This document shows positions 34,823 through 43,708 of a stretch of DNA of 64,000 nt, in pieces (the stretch's first letter is position 1; every line of letters starts with the position of its first letter). The translations under genes and the position numbers were made by a program. The DNA comes from Cernens ardua (GTDB lineage Bacteria > Pseudomonadota > Gammaproteobacteria > Pseudomonadales > Halomonadaceae). The stretch spans positions 124,001 to 188,000 of the forward strand of contig NZ_JBPCZH010000006.1 in NCBI RefSeq assembly GCF_051251085.1, read 5' to 3'. The notes beneath the pieces were generated by a model, which saw only the letters and a program-made list of their open reading frames with translations, did no database searches and was not told where the DNA came from.

Positions 34823-35551
34823 ATGCACAAGGAGGTTGTGGCGGCTTCGATGCCAAACCCTATTTGGGTAGTGGCTGGAAGGCGACATATACAACTGCGG
34901 ATGGAAGCCATTCTATGTGCAATGGGATACGATATTGATAATGATTTACTTATAAAACCCTCCGTATCAGAAGTACGCGAAAGTTGGCAGGAATATTCTA
35001 TTGGATTGGTTATTCTGGATGTAGATACTGACAGCAGAGAAGCCTTGCTACTGATTGAGGACTTTAATCAAAATAATGTGTCATTTCCTGTCGTCATTAT
35101 CACCTCTGCCATTGATGAAGATATTGCTCTAAAAGCATTACAGTTGGGTGTTGTGGGTTACCTGTCAGAGGAGCGACACGATATTGAACTTATAATGTCG
35201 TTTCGTAATGTTTTCAAAGGAGGGATATCAATTGATCCATTTGCACTGCATTATCTTTTAAAAAAATTAAATGAAATAACATTACAGGACAATGATGCGG
35301 ACGAACAAAACAATCTCCAGGTAATGCCGCTTACTCGAAGAGAAAGCGAAATTCTAACGCTCGTATCCGAGGGATTAAGTAATCGTCAGATTGCAGAATT
35401 CCTGAATATATCCAAGTACACGATAGGATCTCATATCAAGCACATTTATAAAAAACTGATAGCGACTTCCAGAACACAAGCGGTCCACATTGCCCGTGAG
35501 AATGGTTGGCTTCCCTTCAGTTCATCTTATCCCAACAAAAAGAGCAAATAG
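34823..35551 (+). CDS. LuxR-type regulator with degenerate receiver domain
   Basis: This 242-residue protein has a receiver-like N-terminal half and a C-terminal LuxR/NarL helix-turn-helix (LTRRESEILTLVSEGLSNRQ near residues 170-189, then IAEFLNISKYTIGSHIKHIYKKL). The receiver keeps Asp66 (LVILDVD), but the two acidic metal-site residues are absent (IWVVAGRRH) and the conserved Lys is replaced (GYLSEERH). Phosphorylation is therefore doubtful. It is divergent from pgaABCD across a long gap and may regulate it. GAGGGAA precedes the ATG. Confidence 0.82.
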   Translation: MHKEVVAASMPNPIWVVAGRRHIQLRMEAILCAMGYDIDNDLLIKPSVSEVRESWQEYSIGLVILDVDTDSREALLLIEDFNQNNVSFPVVIITSAIDEDIALKALQLGVVGYLSEERHDIELIMSFRNVFKGGISIDPFALHYLLKKLNEITLQDNDADEQNNLQVMPLTRRESEILTLVSEGLSNRQIAEFLNISKYTIGSHIKHIYKKLIATSRTQAVHIARENGWLPFSSSYPNKKSK

Positions 35552-35623
35552 AGGACACCAGGAAGATTATTAGCCCGTGCCAGCGCGAGAATGCAGCACG
35601 GATACTACGCACATCTACCACTT

Positions 35624-35662
35624 AGGTAGCAGGCAGTGTTACCTGCTACCTTTGGCTTTGTT
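35624..35662 (+). terminator. Hairpin after the LuxR-type gene
   Basis: AGGTAGCAGG and CCTGCTACCT form a perfect 10-bp stem with an 8-base loop, followed by an interrupted T-rich stretch. It lies 72 bp after the stop codon. The rest of 35552-35892 shows nothing else. Confidence 0.65.
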
Positions 35663-35892
35663 CTTTTTGTAACCTGTCACAGGCCATATTCTGTAACGAG
35701 TTGAGTAAAAGCCCAATCCAGCCAAGCCAGTGGTTATCCTCACTGTTGTTTTCAGCCTCCACACGAGGAAGCACCCACCTCGGCCTTTTCTCCTTGGTCC
35801 TCTATAAGTTCAGGACATAGGGAAGACGTTATATGAATCCGCTTTAACACCTTTTTAAAGTCGCTTCATACATTCCTACGGTGAGCAACGGG

Positions 35893-36792
35893 TTATCGTG
35901 CGGGAAACATGGCCTGAAATGCCGATTGCAACGTTGGGTATTGGAATTGAAAGCCCTGATCCATCAAACAGGCTGGTTGCATATTAGCCCCTGTCAAAAG
36001 CATATGCGCTCGTTCACCTAACAAGAGCTTAAGCACAATAGCAGGAATACGCAGATGTGGCCGATGATTAAAGACGTGGGCAAGAGTATCGGTAAACATG
36101 GCATTGGAAACCGGCAAGGGAGCACTAAGATTGTAGATACCCTCTGCGGACGTATTTTTTATTAGCCATAGTAACGCAGCAATAACATCATTCAACGCCA
36201 CCCAAGGCATATACTGACGACCATTCCCCAATTGGGATGCCAATCCCAAGCGTGCCATGGGCAACATGGGTCTAAGCATTCCACCGGAAGGGTCCAACAC
36301 CAAGCCCAGACGAACAATCGCCAATCGCGTTTGAGGCGACGCCACCCTCTTTGCCGCTTCTTCCCACTGGGCACATAGGGTATGTGCAAATTCACTTGTG
36401 GGAGGGGTCGATTCCACCACCCGATTATCCCCTTGATCACCGTAATATCCCATGGCCGATCCTGAGATCATCAGCTGAGGAGGTGTCTGCATTTGAGTGC
36501 ACAACGCTACCAGTGACTCAGTAGTTTTTACACGACTATCAATCAGTACCTGTTTTCGCGTATCTGTCCAGGCTTTACTGAAAATAGGCGCGCCTGCCAG
36601 GTTCACGATAACTTCGAGAGGGACATCACTGAATGCATCGACTTCAGCTTTGGCATTAACATCAATACCAATGCGCCGACTGGCATGCTGTGGATCACGC
36701 GTTAGCACATGAATATCATGATCATTCCTGTGTAGCGCGCGACACAGCGCACTGCCTACAAAACCTGTTGCTCCTGTTACCAGAATATTCAC
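35893..36792 (-). CDS. YfcH-like NAD(P)-binding epimerase family protein
   Basis: This 299-residue protein belongs to the TIGR01777 short-chain dehydrogenase/epimerase family, like E. coli YfcH. It starts MNILVTGATGFVGSALCRAL (a GxxGxxG Rossmann motif), with VVESTPPT and the DUF1731-type C-terminus (GERAHMLLTGANMQPACLMD). GGAGG precedes the GTG start. The substrate is unknown. Confidence 0.9.
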   Translation of the reverse strand: MNILVTGATGFVGSALCRALHRNDHDIHVLTRDPQHASRRIGIDVNAKAEVDAFSDVPLEVIVNLAGAPIFSKAWTDTRKQVLIDSRVKTTESLVALCTQMQTPPQLMISGSAMGYYGDQGDNRVVESTPPTSEFAHTLCAQWEEAAKRVASPQTRLAIVRLGLVLDPSGGMLRPMLPMARLGLASQLGNGRQYMPWVALNDVIAALLWLIKNTSAEGIYNLSAPLPVSNAMFTDTLAHVFNHRPHLRIPAIVLKLLLGERAHMLLTGANMQPACLMDQGFQFQYPTLQSAFQAMFPAR

Positions 36793-37007
36793 GGAAATAC
36801 CTCCATGGTGGGAAACAGTTACCCGTGATCAATAAAGTCTGATGGAAACATGCTGGCACGAGACTCGGAAGATACTGACGGTCCGATCATTCATTTCCAC
36901 AGGCACATTCACGAAAGCACCCTTATGTTAAGTGTCGTCCTCACACCCATTAATCGTTACAATTTCCTTATGGATTTCAATACCCTTAAAACGCACAGGA
37001 AAGATTC

Positions 37008-37391
37008 ATGAAAAATACTCTTGTCATGTTAGCCCATGGCTCGACAGACCGCGCGTGGCAGGCACCATTTCAGATACTGGAAACCCGACTTCAGGAGCGC
37101 TTGGGGGATCACGTACGCCTTGCTTATATGGAGTTGTGCTCTCCACTGCTGGAAGAAGTGATCGAAGACGTGGCTCATCAGGCACAAAATGAACCTCATC
37201 GGGTCGATGTTCTCCCCTTGTTCTTTGCCGCCGGACGCCATTTGCGTCAGGACGTACCGGCACAGTTGGAAGCATTGAAAGCCGAGTTCCCGCACATGGC
37301 TATAGAACTCCTCCCCCCGGTTGGCCAGCATCCGGCATTCGTCGATGTCGTCACGGAGATCGTGGCAGAACGTGATGATATGTCAGCCTAG
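37008..37391 (+). CDS. CbiX/SirB-like small chelatase
   Basis: This 127-residue protein is a single-domain CbiX-type protein, related to sirohydrochlorin cobalt- or ferrochelatases. It starts with TLVMLAHGSTD (the His of LAHGS) and has LPLFFAAGRHLRQDVP near residues 70-85, which supplies the second metal ligand. Small CbiX proteins work as dimers. No other sirohaem or cobalamin genes are near, so the metal and pathway are not fixed. AGGA precedes the ATG. Confidence 0.82.
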   Translation: MKNTLVMLAHGSTDRAWQAPFQILETRLQERLGDHVRLAYMELCSPLLEEVIEDVAHQAQNEPHRVDVLPLFFAAGRHLRQDVPAQLEALKAEFPHMAIELLPPVGQHPAFVDVVTEIVAERDDMSA

Positions 37392-37726
37392 AGTGCTTTT
37401 AGCCAGGCGTCTACCGCATTCATTCTCAGGTTCTATCGAAGCATGGCCCTGAGATGCATAGCCCTGAACAGAGGAGGTTGCCCATTTGATACAAGCACGT
37501 TCGGTATAAGCAAAGCGCCCCTTATCCAGCGGGAACAAAGCCAGGAAAAATGTGCTTTCATCAGCTACGATTTCCTGAAGAACGTTCATTTGAGCAAAGA
37601 AAGGCAAATACGGGCTGTATCGGATGTGACTGCATAAACATATCGTTGATTCCGATCAGAGTTTCAGAACATCATTTTCGTACCCACACGCCATTTACTG
37701 ATCCACCTGCATCGGGGAAACCACAC
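37392..37726. other. Intergenic gap before phrB
   Basis: These 335 bp carry open frames on both strands but no recognised domain. No clear promoter, terminator or repeat was identified. Confidence 0.35.
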
Positions 37727-39166
37727 ATGGAGAAACAACGTCATCTGGTCTGGTTTCGCAATGACCTCAGAGTTGAAGACAACCGCGCGTTGAAGGCGGC
37801 GGCTGCCGAAAGTGGCAAAGACGATGGTGAGATAGTCGCAGTATTTACCCCTCCTTATGAACAATGGAGGCATTATGGGCATGGCCCAAGCAAACTTCAC
37901 TTCTGGTATGCCTGTGCAGAAAAGCTCAAGACACAGTTGGAAAAACTGAATATCCCTGTGCTGGTGATCGATACAAAACGATACCGCGACATTCCTGATG
38001 CATTGCTGAAACAGGCCCAAGGTGCAGGTATCACGCATTTGTATTTCAACGATGAATATGCCGTTGATGAAAGGACGCGAGACGTACGAGTGACCAAAGC
38101 ATTTAGAGACGCATCCATCACCGTCACCCGCTATACCGACATGATTCAGTTCACGCCCGGCGATTTACGCACAGGGAAAGGCGATTTTTACGGAGTATTC
38201 ACTCCGTTTTCCAAAAACTGGCACCGTTCCCTCAGTAGCGAGCAACTTAGCCCTTCTTCTCCGCCTTCCAAACAATCCGCTCCCAGGGGGATTAGTAGCG
38301 ATACGCTAAATGCGCCCGGAATTTCTCCACACATTGACATGAAAAAGTGGCCGGCAGGTGAAGATGCCGCACAAGAGCGACTCGCCCGCTTCATTCAAAA
38401 GCGCGTGGCCCGATATGGCGAAAATCGTGATTTCCCCCACCTCTCCGGAACAAGCGAGCTCTCTGCCTACCTTGCAGTGGGAGCCATCTCGTCGCGCCAG
38501 TGCCTGAATGCGATGATGCACCAAAACCATGGACATTTGGCCGATGGTGACAAGGGAACGGCCACGTGGGTCAACGAAATCATCTGGCGAGAGTTTTACC
38601 AGCATTTAATGGTGGGTTACCCACGCGTTTGCAAACATCAGCCTTTTCGTGAAGAAGGGAAGGATATTGCCTGGCGTAACGATGAAAATGAACTTAAGGC
38701 ATGGAAAGAAGGTCGAACAGGATACCCATTGATAGACGCTGCAATGCAACAACTGGTGACTACAGGCTGGATGCATAACCGCCTGCGTATGGTTGTTGCC
38801 ATGTTTTTAAGTAAACATCTGCTGATTGACTGGCGTTGGGGGGAGTCATTCTTCCTTGAACACTTGATAGACGGTGAATTGGGTGCCAATAACGGTGGGT
38901 GGCAATGGGCGTCTTCGACAGGTACGGATGCCTCACCCTATTTCCGATTATTCAATCCAACAACACAGTCACAACGCTTTGATCCACAGGGTGAATTCAT
39001 TGCGACCTGGCTGAAAGGCTTTGAACAACTGGAACCCAAAAACCGACATGCACCTACAGCAGAACAGCGCAAACAATTAGGCTATCCAGCCCCCATTGTG
39101 GATCATAAAGCGGCACGTGAACGCGCCTTGAAAGTTTTTGCCGATGCCTTCAAACGTGAAAGTTGA
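37727..39166 (+). CDS. phrB: Deoxyribodipyrimidine photolyase (CPD photolyase)
   Basis: This 479-residue flavoprotein uses light to repair cyclobutane pyrimidine dimers. It starts LVWFRNDLRVEDNRALKAA (antenna-binding domain) and has the FAD-domain features TWVNEIIWREFYQHLM, GWMHNRLRM, DWRWGE and NGGWQWASSTGTDASPYFRLFNP. Length fits E. coli PhrB (472). The ATG at 37727 follows GGGGA and starts the conserved domain, whereas an open frame extends 59 codons further upstream without similarity. Confidence 0.95.
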   Translation: MEKQRHLVWFRNDLRVEDNRALKAAAAESGKDDGEIVAVFTPPYEQWRHYGHGPSKLHFWYACAEKLKTQLEKLNIPVLVIDTKRYRDIPDALLKQAQGAGITHLYFNDEYAVDERTRDVRVTKAFRDASITVTRYTDMIQFTPGDLRTGKGDFYGVFTPFSKNWHRSLSSEQLSPSSPPSKQSAPRGISSDTLNAPGISPHIDMKKWPAGEDAAQERLARFIQKRVARYGENRDFPHLSGTSELSAYLAVGAISSRQCLNAMMHQNHGHLADGDKGTATWVNEIIWREFYQHLMVGYPRVCKHQPFREEGKDIAWRNDENELKAWKEGRTGYPLIDAAMQQLVTTGWMHNRLRMVVAMFLSKHLLIDWRWGESFFLEHLIDGELGANNGGWQWASSTGTDASPYFRLFNPTTQSQRFDPQGEFIATWLKGFEQLEPKNRHAPTAEQRKQLGYPAPIVDHKAARERALKVFADAFKRES

Positions 39167-39514
39167 GCCGATGCGCGACTTCCATTAGGCTAAGACACCA
39201 CTGCTAGTTGAGCGCTAGGATTCAATTTTTTGGCTCAAACATTCAACTGGCTTAGTCATGCCATGGTTAGATGTGGCATACTATGCAAACGAATACGCAT
39301 GCATCAGCCCCATCGATTGCACTGCAAAAGAGTGAAGGGGAAACGGGACAAGTGCTGTATGATCCGGTTGCCTGAGTAAACGTCATGTTTTGGCCTTGAA
39401 CACGGACATTTGTCACAGTGGGCAAGCCTCTCGGCGTCCATGTCATCCCTTGCAAAAGGGATAATATGTTGATGATTACGTACATTTTATTTTTCGATCT
39501 GCGGAACGTTTTTT
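39167..39514. other. Upstream region of fabA
   Basis: These 348 bp precede fabA and should hold its promoter. CCCTTGCAAAAGGG is a near-palindromic stretch at about 39451. No FabR- or FadR-like palindrome was recognised. A 30-codon open frame at 39283-39375 lacks a ribosome-binding site. Confidence 0.35.
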
Positions 39515-40030
39515 GTGACCAAGCAAGATTCCTACAGCTATGAAGAGCTGCTAAAGTGCAGCCAAGGCGAACTTTTCGGCCCAGGTAATGCACAACTCCC
39601 AGCCCCCAATATGCTTATGCTGGATCGCATCACGCATATTGGAGAAACCGGCGGCCACTATGGCAAGGGTGAGATCATCGCTGAGCTCGATATCAAGCCT
39701 GACCTATGGTTCTTTGACTGCCATTTCCCCGGTGACCCTGTCATGCCCGGTTGTCTGGGTCTGGATGCCATGTGGCAGCTGGTTGGCTTCCATCTGGCAT
39801 GGCTGGGCAACCCAGGCCGTGGCCGTGCATTGGGCTGTGGAGAAGTCAAATTCTCTGATCAGGTTATGCCGAGTGCCCACGTCGTCACTTATCATATTCA
39901 TATTAAACGTGTGATTACGCGTCGGTTGATTCTTGGAATTGCCGATGGCGAACTTCTCGTGGATGGAGAGCGCATTTATCAGGCCAACGATCTTCGCGTG
40001 GGCCTGTTCGGCTCCTCCGCGAGCGTCTAA
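39515..40030 (+). CDS. fabA: 3-hydroxydecanoyl-ACP dehydratase/isomerase
   Basis: FabA dehydrates 3-hydroxydecanoyl-ACP and isomerises the trans-2 to the cis-3 double bond, starting unsaturated fatty acid synthesis. The 171-residue protein has FFDCHFPGDPVMPGCLGLDA near residues 67-86, with the catalytic His70 and Asp84-type residues of the hot-dog fold. It starts with GTG behind CGGAA. fabB follows 14 bp later, forming the standard unsaturated fatty acid operon. Confidence 0.97.
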   Translation: MTKQDSYSYEELLKCSQGELFGPGNAQLPAPNMLMLDRITHIGETGGHYGKGEIIAELDIKPDLWFFDCHFPGDPVMPGCLGLDAMWQLVGFHLAWLGNPGRGRALGCGEVKFSDQVMPSAHVVTYHIHIKRVITRRLILGIADGELLVDGERIYQANDLRVGLFGSSASV

Positions 40031-40044
40031 TTGGGAGGATCCTC

Positions 40045-41265
40045 ATGAGACGCGTTGTAGTTACTGGTCTTGGCATTGTTTCCTGCCTCGGTAATGACAA
40101 GCATGCCGTGCTGGAGTCATTGCGTGAAGGCCGCTCTGGTATTCGCTTCAAGGAAGAATATGCACAAATGGGCATGCGAAGCCATGTCGCAGGCTCCATT
40201 GATATTGACGCTGAATCCCTGATTGATCGTAAGCAATTACGGTTTATGGGAGACGCAGCCACCTACGCTTACATCTCCATGCAACAGGCCATTGAAGATT
40301 CAGGCCTCTCGCCCGAAGAAGTCTCCAATGTACGTACGGGATTGATTGCAGGTTCTGGTGGGGCCTCTGCCAGCAATCAGGTGGAAGCTGCAGATACCCT
40401 GCGCCACAAAAGCTTGCGTCGTGTAGGCCCTTACCGCGTTACGCGTGTGATGGGAAGTACCGTATCAGCCTGTCTGGCGACACCTTTTAAAATCAAGGGT
40501 GTCAACTACTCTATCTCCTCTGCCTGTGCTACTTCGGCGCATTGTATCGGCGCTGCAATGGAACAAATCCAGTTTGGTAAACAGGATATTGTCTTCGCTG
40601 GCGGTGGTGAAGAAGAACACTGGACGATGTCCTGCCTGTTCGATGCGATGGGTGCGCTTTCTACCAATTTCAATGATGATCCTACCAAAGCATCGCGTCC
40701 ATACGATGCTGATCGAGATGGTTTCGTCATTGCCGGTGGCGGTGGGATGGTCGTACTTGAGGAATATGAACACGCCAAGGCTCGTGGTGCCCACATCTAT
40801 GCTGAGCTGGTAGGTTTTTCTGCCAACTCGGATGGCTACGATATGGTTGCGCCCTCCGGTGAAGGCGGTATGCGTTGCATGCAGCAGGCCCTGGCTACCA
40901 CACAGGGTCCTATTGATTACATCAATACGCATGGAACCTCAACTTCAGTTGGCGATATTTCCGAACTCAAGGCTCTGCGCAGTGTTTTTGGCGACAATTC
41001 CCCTGCGATTTCCTCCACCAAATCCCTCACCGGACACTCACTGGGGGCAACAGGTGTTCAGGAAGCTATCTATTCCCTGCTCATGATGCAACATGACTTC
41101 ATCTGTGCTTCTGCCAACATTGATTCACTGGATGAAAATGCAGAGGGGTTTGATATTGTTCGTAAGCGTCGTGATGGCGTCACCCTGAACCGTATCATGT
41201 CGAATAGCTTTGGTTTTGGTGGCACGAATGCCTGCCTGATCTTCGAGCGTTTGAAAGAGAAATAA
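40045..41265 (+). CDS. fabB: Beta-ketoacyl-ACP synthase I
   Basis: FabB elongates the cis-3-decenoyl-ACP made by FabA. The 406-residue protein shows the active-site cysteine in YSISSACATSAHC near residue 163, the histidines in NTHGTSTSVGD and LTGHSLGATG, and the C-terminal SNSFGFGGTNACLIFER. GGGAGG lies 7 bases before the ATG. A strong terminator follows. Confidence 0.97.
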   Translation: MRRVVVTGLGIVSCLGNDKHAVLESLREGRSGIRFKEEYAQMGMRSHVAGSIDIDAESLIDRKQLRFMGDAATYAYISMQQAIEDSGLSPEEVSNVRTGLIAGSGGASASNQVEAADTLRHKSLRRVGPYRVTRVMGSTVSACLATPFKIKGVNYSISSACATSAHCIGAAMEQIQFGKQDIVFAGGGEEEHWTMSCLFDAMGALSTNFNDDPTKASRPYDADRDGFVIAGGGGMVVLEEYEHAKARGAHIYAELVGFSANSDGYDMVAPSGEGGMRCMQQALATTQGPIDYINTHGTSTSVGDISELKALRSVFGDNSPAISSTKSLTGHSLGATGVQEAIYSLLMMQHDFICASANIDSLDENAEGFDIVRKRRDGVTLNRIMSNSFGFGGTNACLIFERLKEK

Positions 41266-41307
41266 TCTGCTTCCCTTCAAAGGGTAATGAACTGTTTAGT
41301 TCAAACA

Positions 41308-41348
41308 AAACAGACCATGAAGGCTTCACGCCCATGGTCTGTTTTTTT
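41308..41348 (+). terminator. Terminator of fabA-fabB
   Basis: AAACAGACCATG and CATGGTCTGTTT form a perfect 12-bp stem with a 13-base loop, followed by seven T residues. Confidence 0.92.
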
Positions 41349-41540
41349 ATGAGGACTTTATGATGACAGATGACATGATCGTACTTTCACGAACGACGTC
41401 TGAAAAGTGACTCGTCCGTACTGCCGAGAACTATTCGTACTCGGCACTTTACAAGAAGATATTTAGACGCCCTATAATCGAACTCTGGTTTTGAGCCCTC
41501 GTATCCCCCCAAAAAATTCAGTAGAAAAAGCAACGGTGAG

Positions 41541-42299
41541 CTATTCAGAGTCGCCTTCAGCTTGTTGGGGAGATATTTGAGGGCGTGGCACGCTGATAAT
41601 CTCGTCCAGCTGAGCATCTATCCAATTCACCACTTCATCCTGCACGTCGTTCACCGGGCGTCCGACGGTATCAATCGCCTCGCCGACCACGACATCAATC
41701 ACGCCCGGTTTTTTGATCCATGAACCCGTCAGCCAGTGCTCTCCCCCATTGTGGGCCACTGGAATAATCTGTGCCCCTGCTTTCTGCGCCATCATAACGC
41801 CGCTTTTACTGAAAGGTTTGCGGTCACCAGGGGGGACGCGCGTGCCTTCAGGAAACATCAGCACCGAAAAACCTTCCTTCACACGTTCCTGCCCGCCTTT
41901 CATCATGGCCTTGAAGGCTTTGGAGGGATGAGAGCGATCAATGGCGATGGGATTAATCAAACGCAGAAGCCATCCAAATACAGGAATCTTCAACAGCTCC
42001 TTCTTGAGAACAGTACAGGTCGGTGGCTTCAATAGCTGAAGATAAAGGGTTTCCCACTCACTTTGGTGGTTGGATATAATAATACAGGGCACTTTGGGAA
42101 GATCACGGTTACCATGCACCTTGATTCGAATCCCACAGGTAATCCGTAACCACAACATGATTCCGTAATTATAGAAATTCAGGATACGGAAACGGCGGTG
42201 CTTGGAGGTTAGCAAGGCGATAGGTGCAACGATCAATCCTGTGATCAGCATTATGACGCCATAACCGAGGTAGAAGAGAATACTGCGTATTGCGTTCAT
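41541..42299 (-). CDS. plsC: 1-acyl-glycerol-3-phosphate acyltransferase
   Basis: PlsC acylates lysophosphatidate to phosphatidate at the inner membrane. The 252-residue protein has an N-terminal hydrophobic segment, the catalytic motif ISNHQSEWET near residue 78, the FPEGTRVP motif near 151 and a VPCIIISNH strand before the active site. The motif is HX4E rather than HX4D, a variant also found in Neisseria-type PlsC enzymes. A short ACATG repeat array lies about 100 bp upstream of its start. Confidence 0.92.
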   Translation of the reverse strand: MNAIRSILFYLGYGVIMLITGLIVAPIALLTSKHRRFRILNFYNYGIMLWLRITCGIRIKVHGNRDLPKVPCIIISNHQSEWETLYLQLLKPPTCTVLKKELLKIPVFGWLLRLINPIAIDRSHPSKAFKAMMKGGQERVKEGFSVLMFPEGTRVPPGDRKPFSKSGVMMAQKAGAQIIPVAHNGGEHWLTGSWIKKPGVIDVVVGEAIDTVGRPVNDVQDEVVNWIDAQLDEIISVPRPQISPQQAEGDSE

Positions 42300-42401
42300 T
42301 GAAAGATTCCGACTTGATCATGCGAATGTGATTACTATATCAAAAACATCCAGACAACGTATCGGAACAGACATCAAGATCGTCAATCAAAGCAGTAACA
42401 A

Positions 42402-42438
42402 ACATGACATGACATGACATGACATGACATGACATGAC
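42402..42438. repeat. Pentanucleotide ACATG repeat array, seven copies
   Basis: Seven uninterrupted copies of ACATG fill 42402-42436, plus a partial unit. The array lies about 105 bp upstream of the plsC start and downstream of the RmlD-like gene. Slippage could change the length and therefore promoter spacing. Confidence 0.9.
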
Positions 42439-42524
42439 GATGTTTCCATCCGATTAGGCAATGTAGTGTCATATTCTGGAAATGCGCTGTGGTCACATCA
42501 GGTCATTCGATAGGCAACACAGAA

Positions 42525-43400
42525 TTACGGTAGTTCTGAGCCCAATGCCAAACGAGCTTCCAGCCAACGATGTGTCAAACGCTCCACTTCAATGCGCCAG
42601 GGCTTCTGGTGTACGCCGAAAGTACCCAACATATGACGACAATTTAACACCCGACGAACATTCCCCAGCCGATGCTCTACGGGCTCGACATGCCCCACGT
42701 GGTCAATCGATTGATCCAGGGCTTTCATCTGTTTGTCGAGTTGTTGGTGTACATACTGTACAAAATTGTAGACGCTGACAGGTTCGATCCCGGACATATG
42801 GTACGCACCCCAGCTGTCAGCGCCGTTATAGAGTTGCAAGAGCATGCCACAAATACCTCGGGCCAAGGCATCCACCGGGGTTGGTCCGATGTAGAGATCT
42901 TCCTCGGCAGGAACGATATGTCCACTGTACAGGCCTTCGAGTAATGAAGGTAGCCAGGCATCCTTTCCCTTTAAGCCGAACAGGGGGCCAAGACGAATCA
43001 TGAGGAAATAACGAAGCTCTGTTCGCATACGATTGCCAACTGCCACCAGACGGCGACGTGAAGGAGAAACAGGCTCAGGAATCAGGGACTCTTCAATGGC
43101 ACCATCATCGTAACCATATTCGTAGATTTCATCACTGACACACCATACCAGCGCGATCAATGACTGGCGGCAGAAATCAATCAATTGTTCGACAGCCTCA
43201 GCATGGGCCTCGATCGCCTCTTGGGAGATACTGTCCAAATGCGCCAGCGGCGGTACGATAATAGCGTAGACATCACCGACATCAAGGGAGAATACACTCG
43301 TCCAATCGTGCAGCTCAAGATCAACATCCAGACGCTCTTGTGTTTCGGCAACAAGCGCCAGACTCAAACAATGAGCAGGATCAACGACCAGAATCTTCAC
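42525..43400 (-). CDS. RmlD-like NAD(P)-binding sugar reductase/epimerase
   Basis: This 291-residue protein resembles the RmlD/epimerase family of extended short-chain dehydrogenases: a Rossmann start (MKILVVDPAHCLSL, with a weak glycine motif), VSDEIYEYGYDD, RMRTELRYFLMIRLGPLFG, and YHMSGIEPVSVYNFVQYV as the substrate-binding end. The GxxGxxG motif is not clear and the YxxxK catalytic pair is not evident, so activity is uncertain. Start is GTG behind AGAGG. Confidence 0.65.
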   Translation of the reverse strand: MKILVVDPAHCLSLALVAETQERLDVDLELHDWTSVFSLDVGDVYAIIVPPLAHLDSISQEAIEAHAEAVEQLIDFCRQSLIALVWCVSDEIYEYGYDDGAIEESLIPEPVSPSRRRLVAVGNRMRTELRYFLMIRLGPLFGLKGKDAWLPSLLEGLYSGHIVPAEEDLYIGPTPVDALARGICGMLLQLYNGADSWGAYHMSGIEPVSVYNFVQYVHQQLDKQMKALDQSIDHVGHVEPVEHRLGNVRRVLNCRHMLGTFGVHQKPWRIEVERLTHRWLEARLALGSELP

Positions 43401-43602
43401 AAAAATGCCTCTCCAGATACCTTTACCAGCTGCAATTACAGCTCACGACGGTTTGGTTTGATGAACGATGGTTTGAGGAATGTCATGTTCACACATAGTG
43501 TTTTGCAGCGCTGAACAGGATAGCCCCACTGCTGATTCTACGATAATACAGGCAAGAAAATACAGGAGGCCATGGGAAGAGATAAAAGATGCGGGGTTGG
43601 GA

Positions 43603-43635
43603 AAATAAAAAAGTGGCTCCCGAATGGAAGCCACT
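43603..43635 (-). terminator. Terminator of the MFS/nag genes
   Basis: On the minus strand AGTGGCTTCC and GGGAGCCACT pair around four bases and are followed by TTTTTTA. It lies about 74 bp after the MFS stop. Confidence 0.88.
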
Positions 43636-43708
43636 ATAGTTTTACTGTCATCAAGTGATCACTGATGCAAGCTGATCCCACAATACAGCGTACTGATTTA
43701 TATCAGCA

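Noticed and set aside
39283..39375. 30-codon frame upstream of fabA
   Set aside because: No ribosome-binding site and too short to judge; it could be a leader peptide but nothing supports that.
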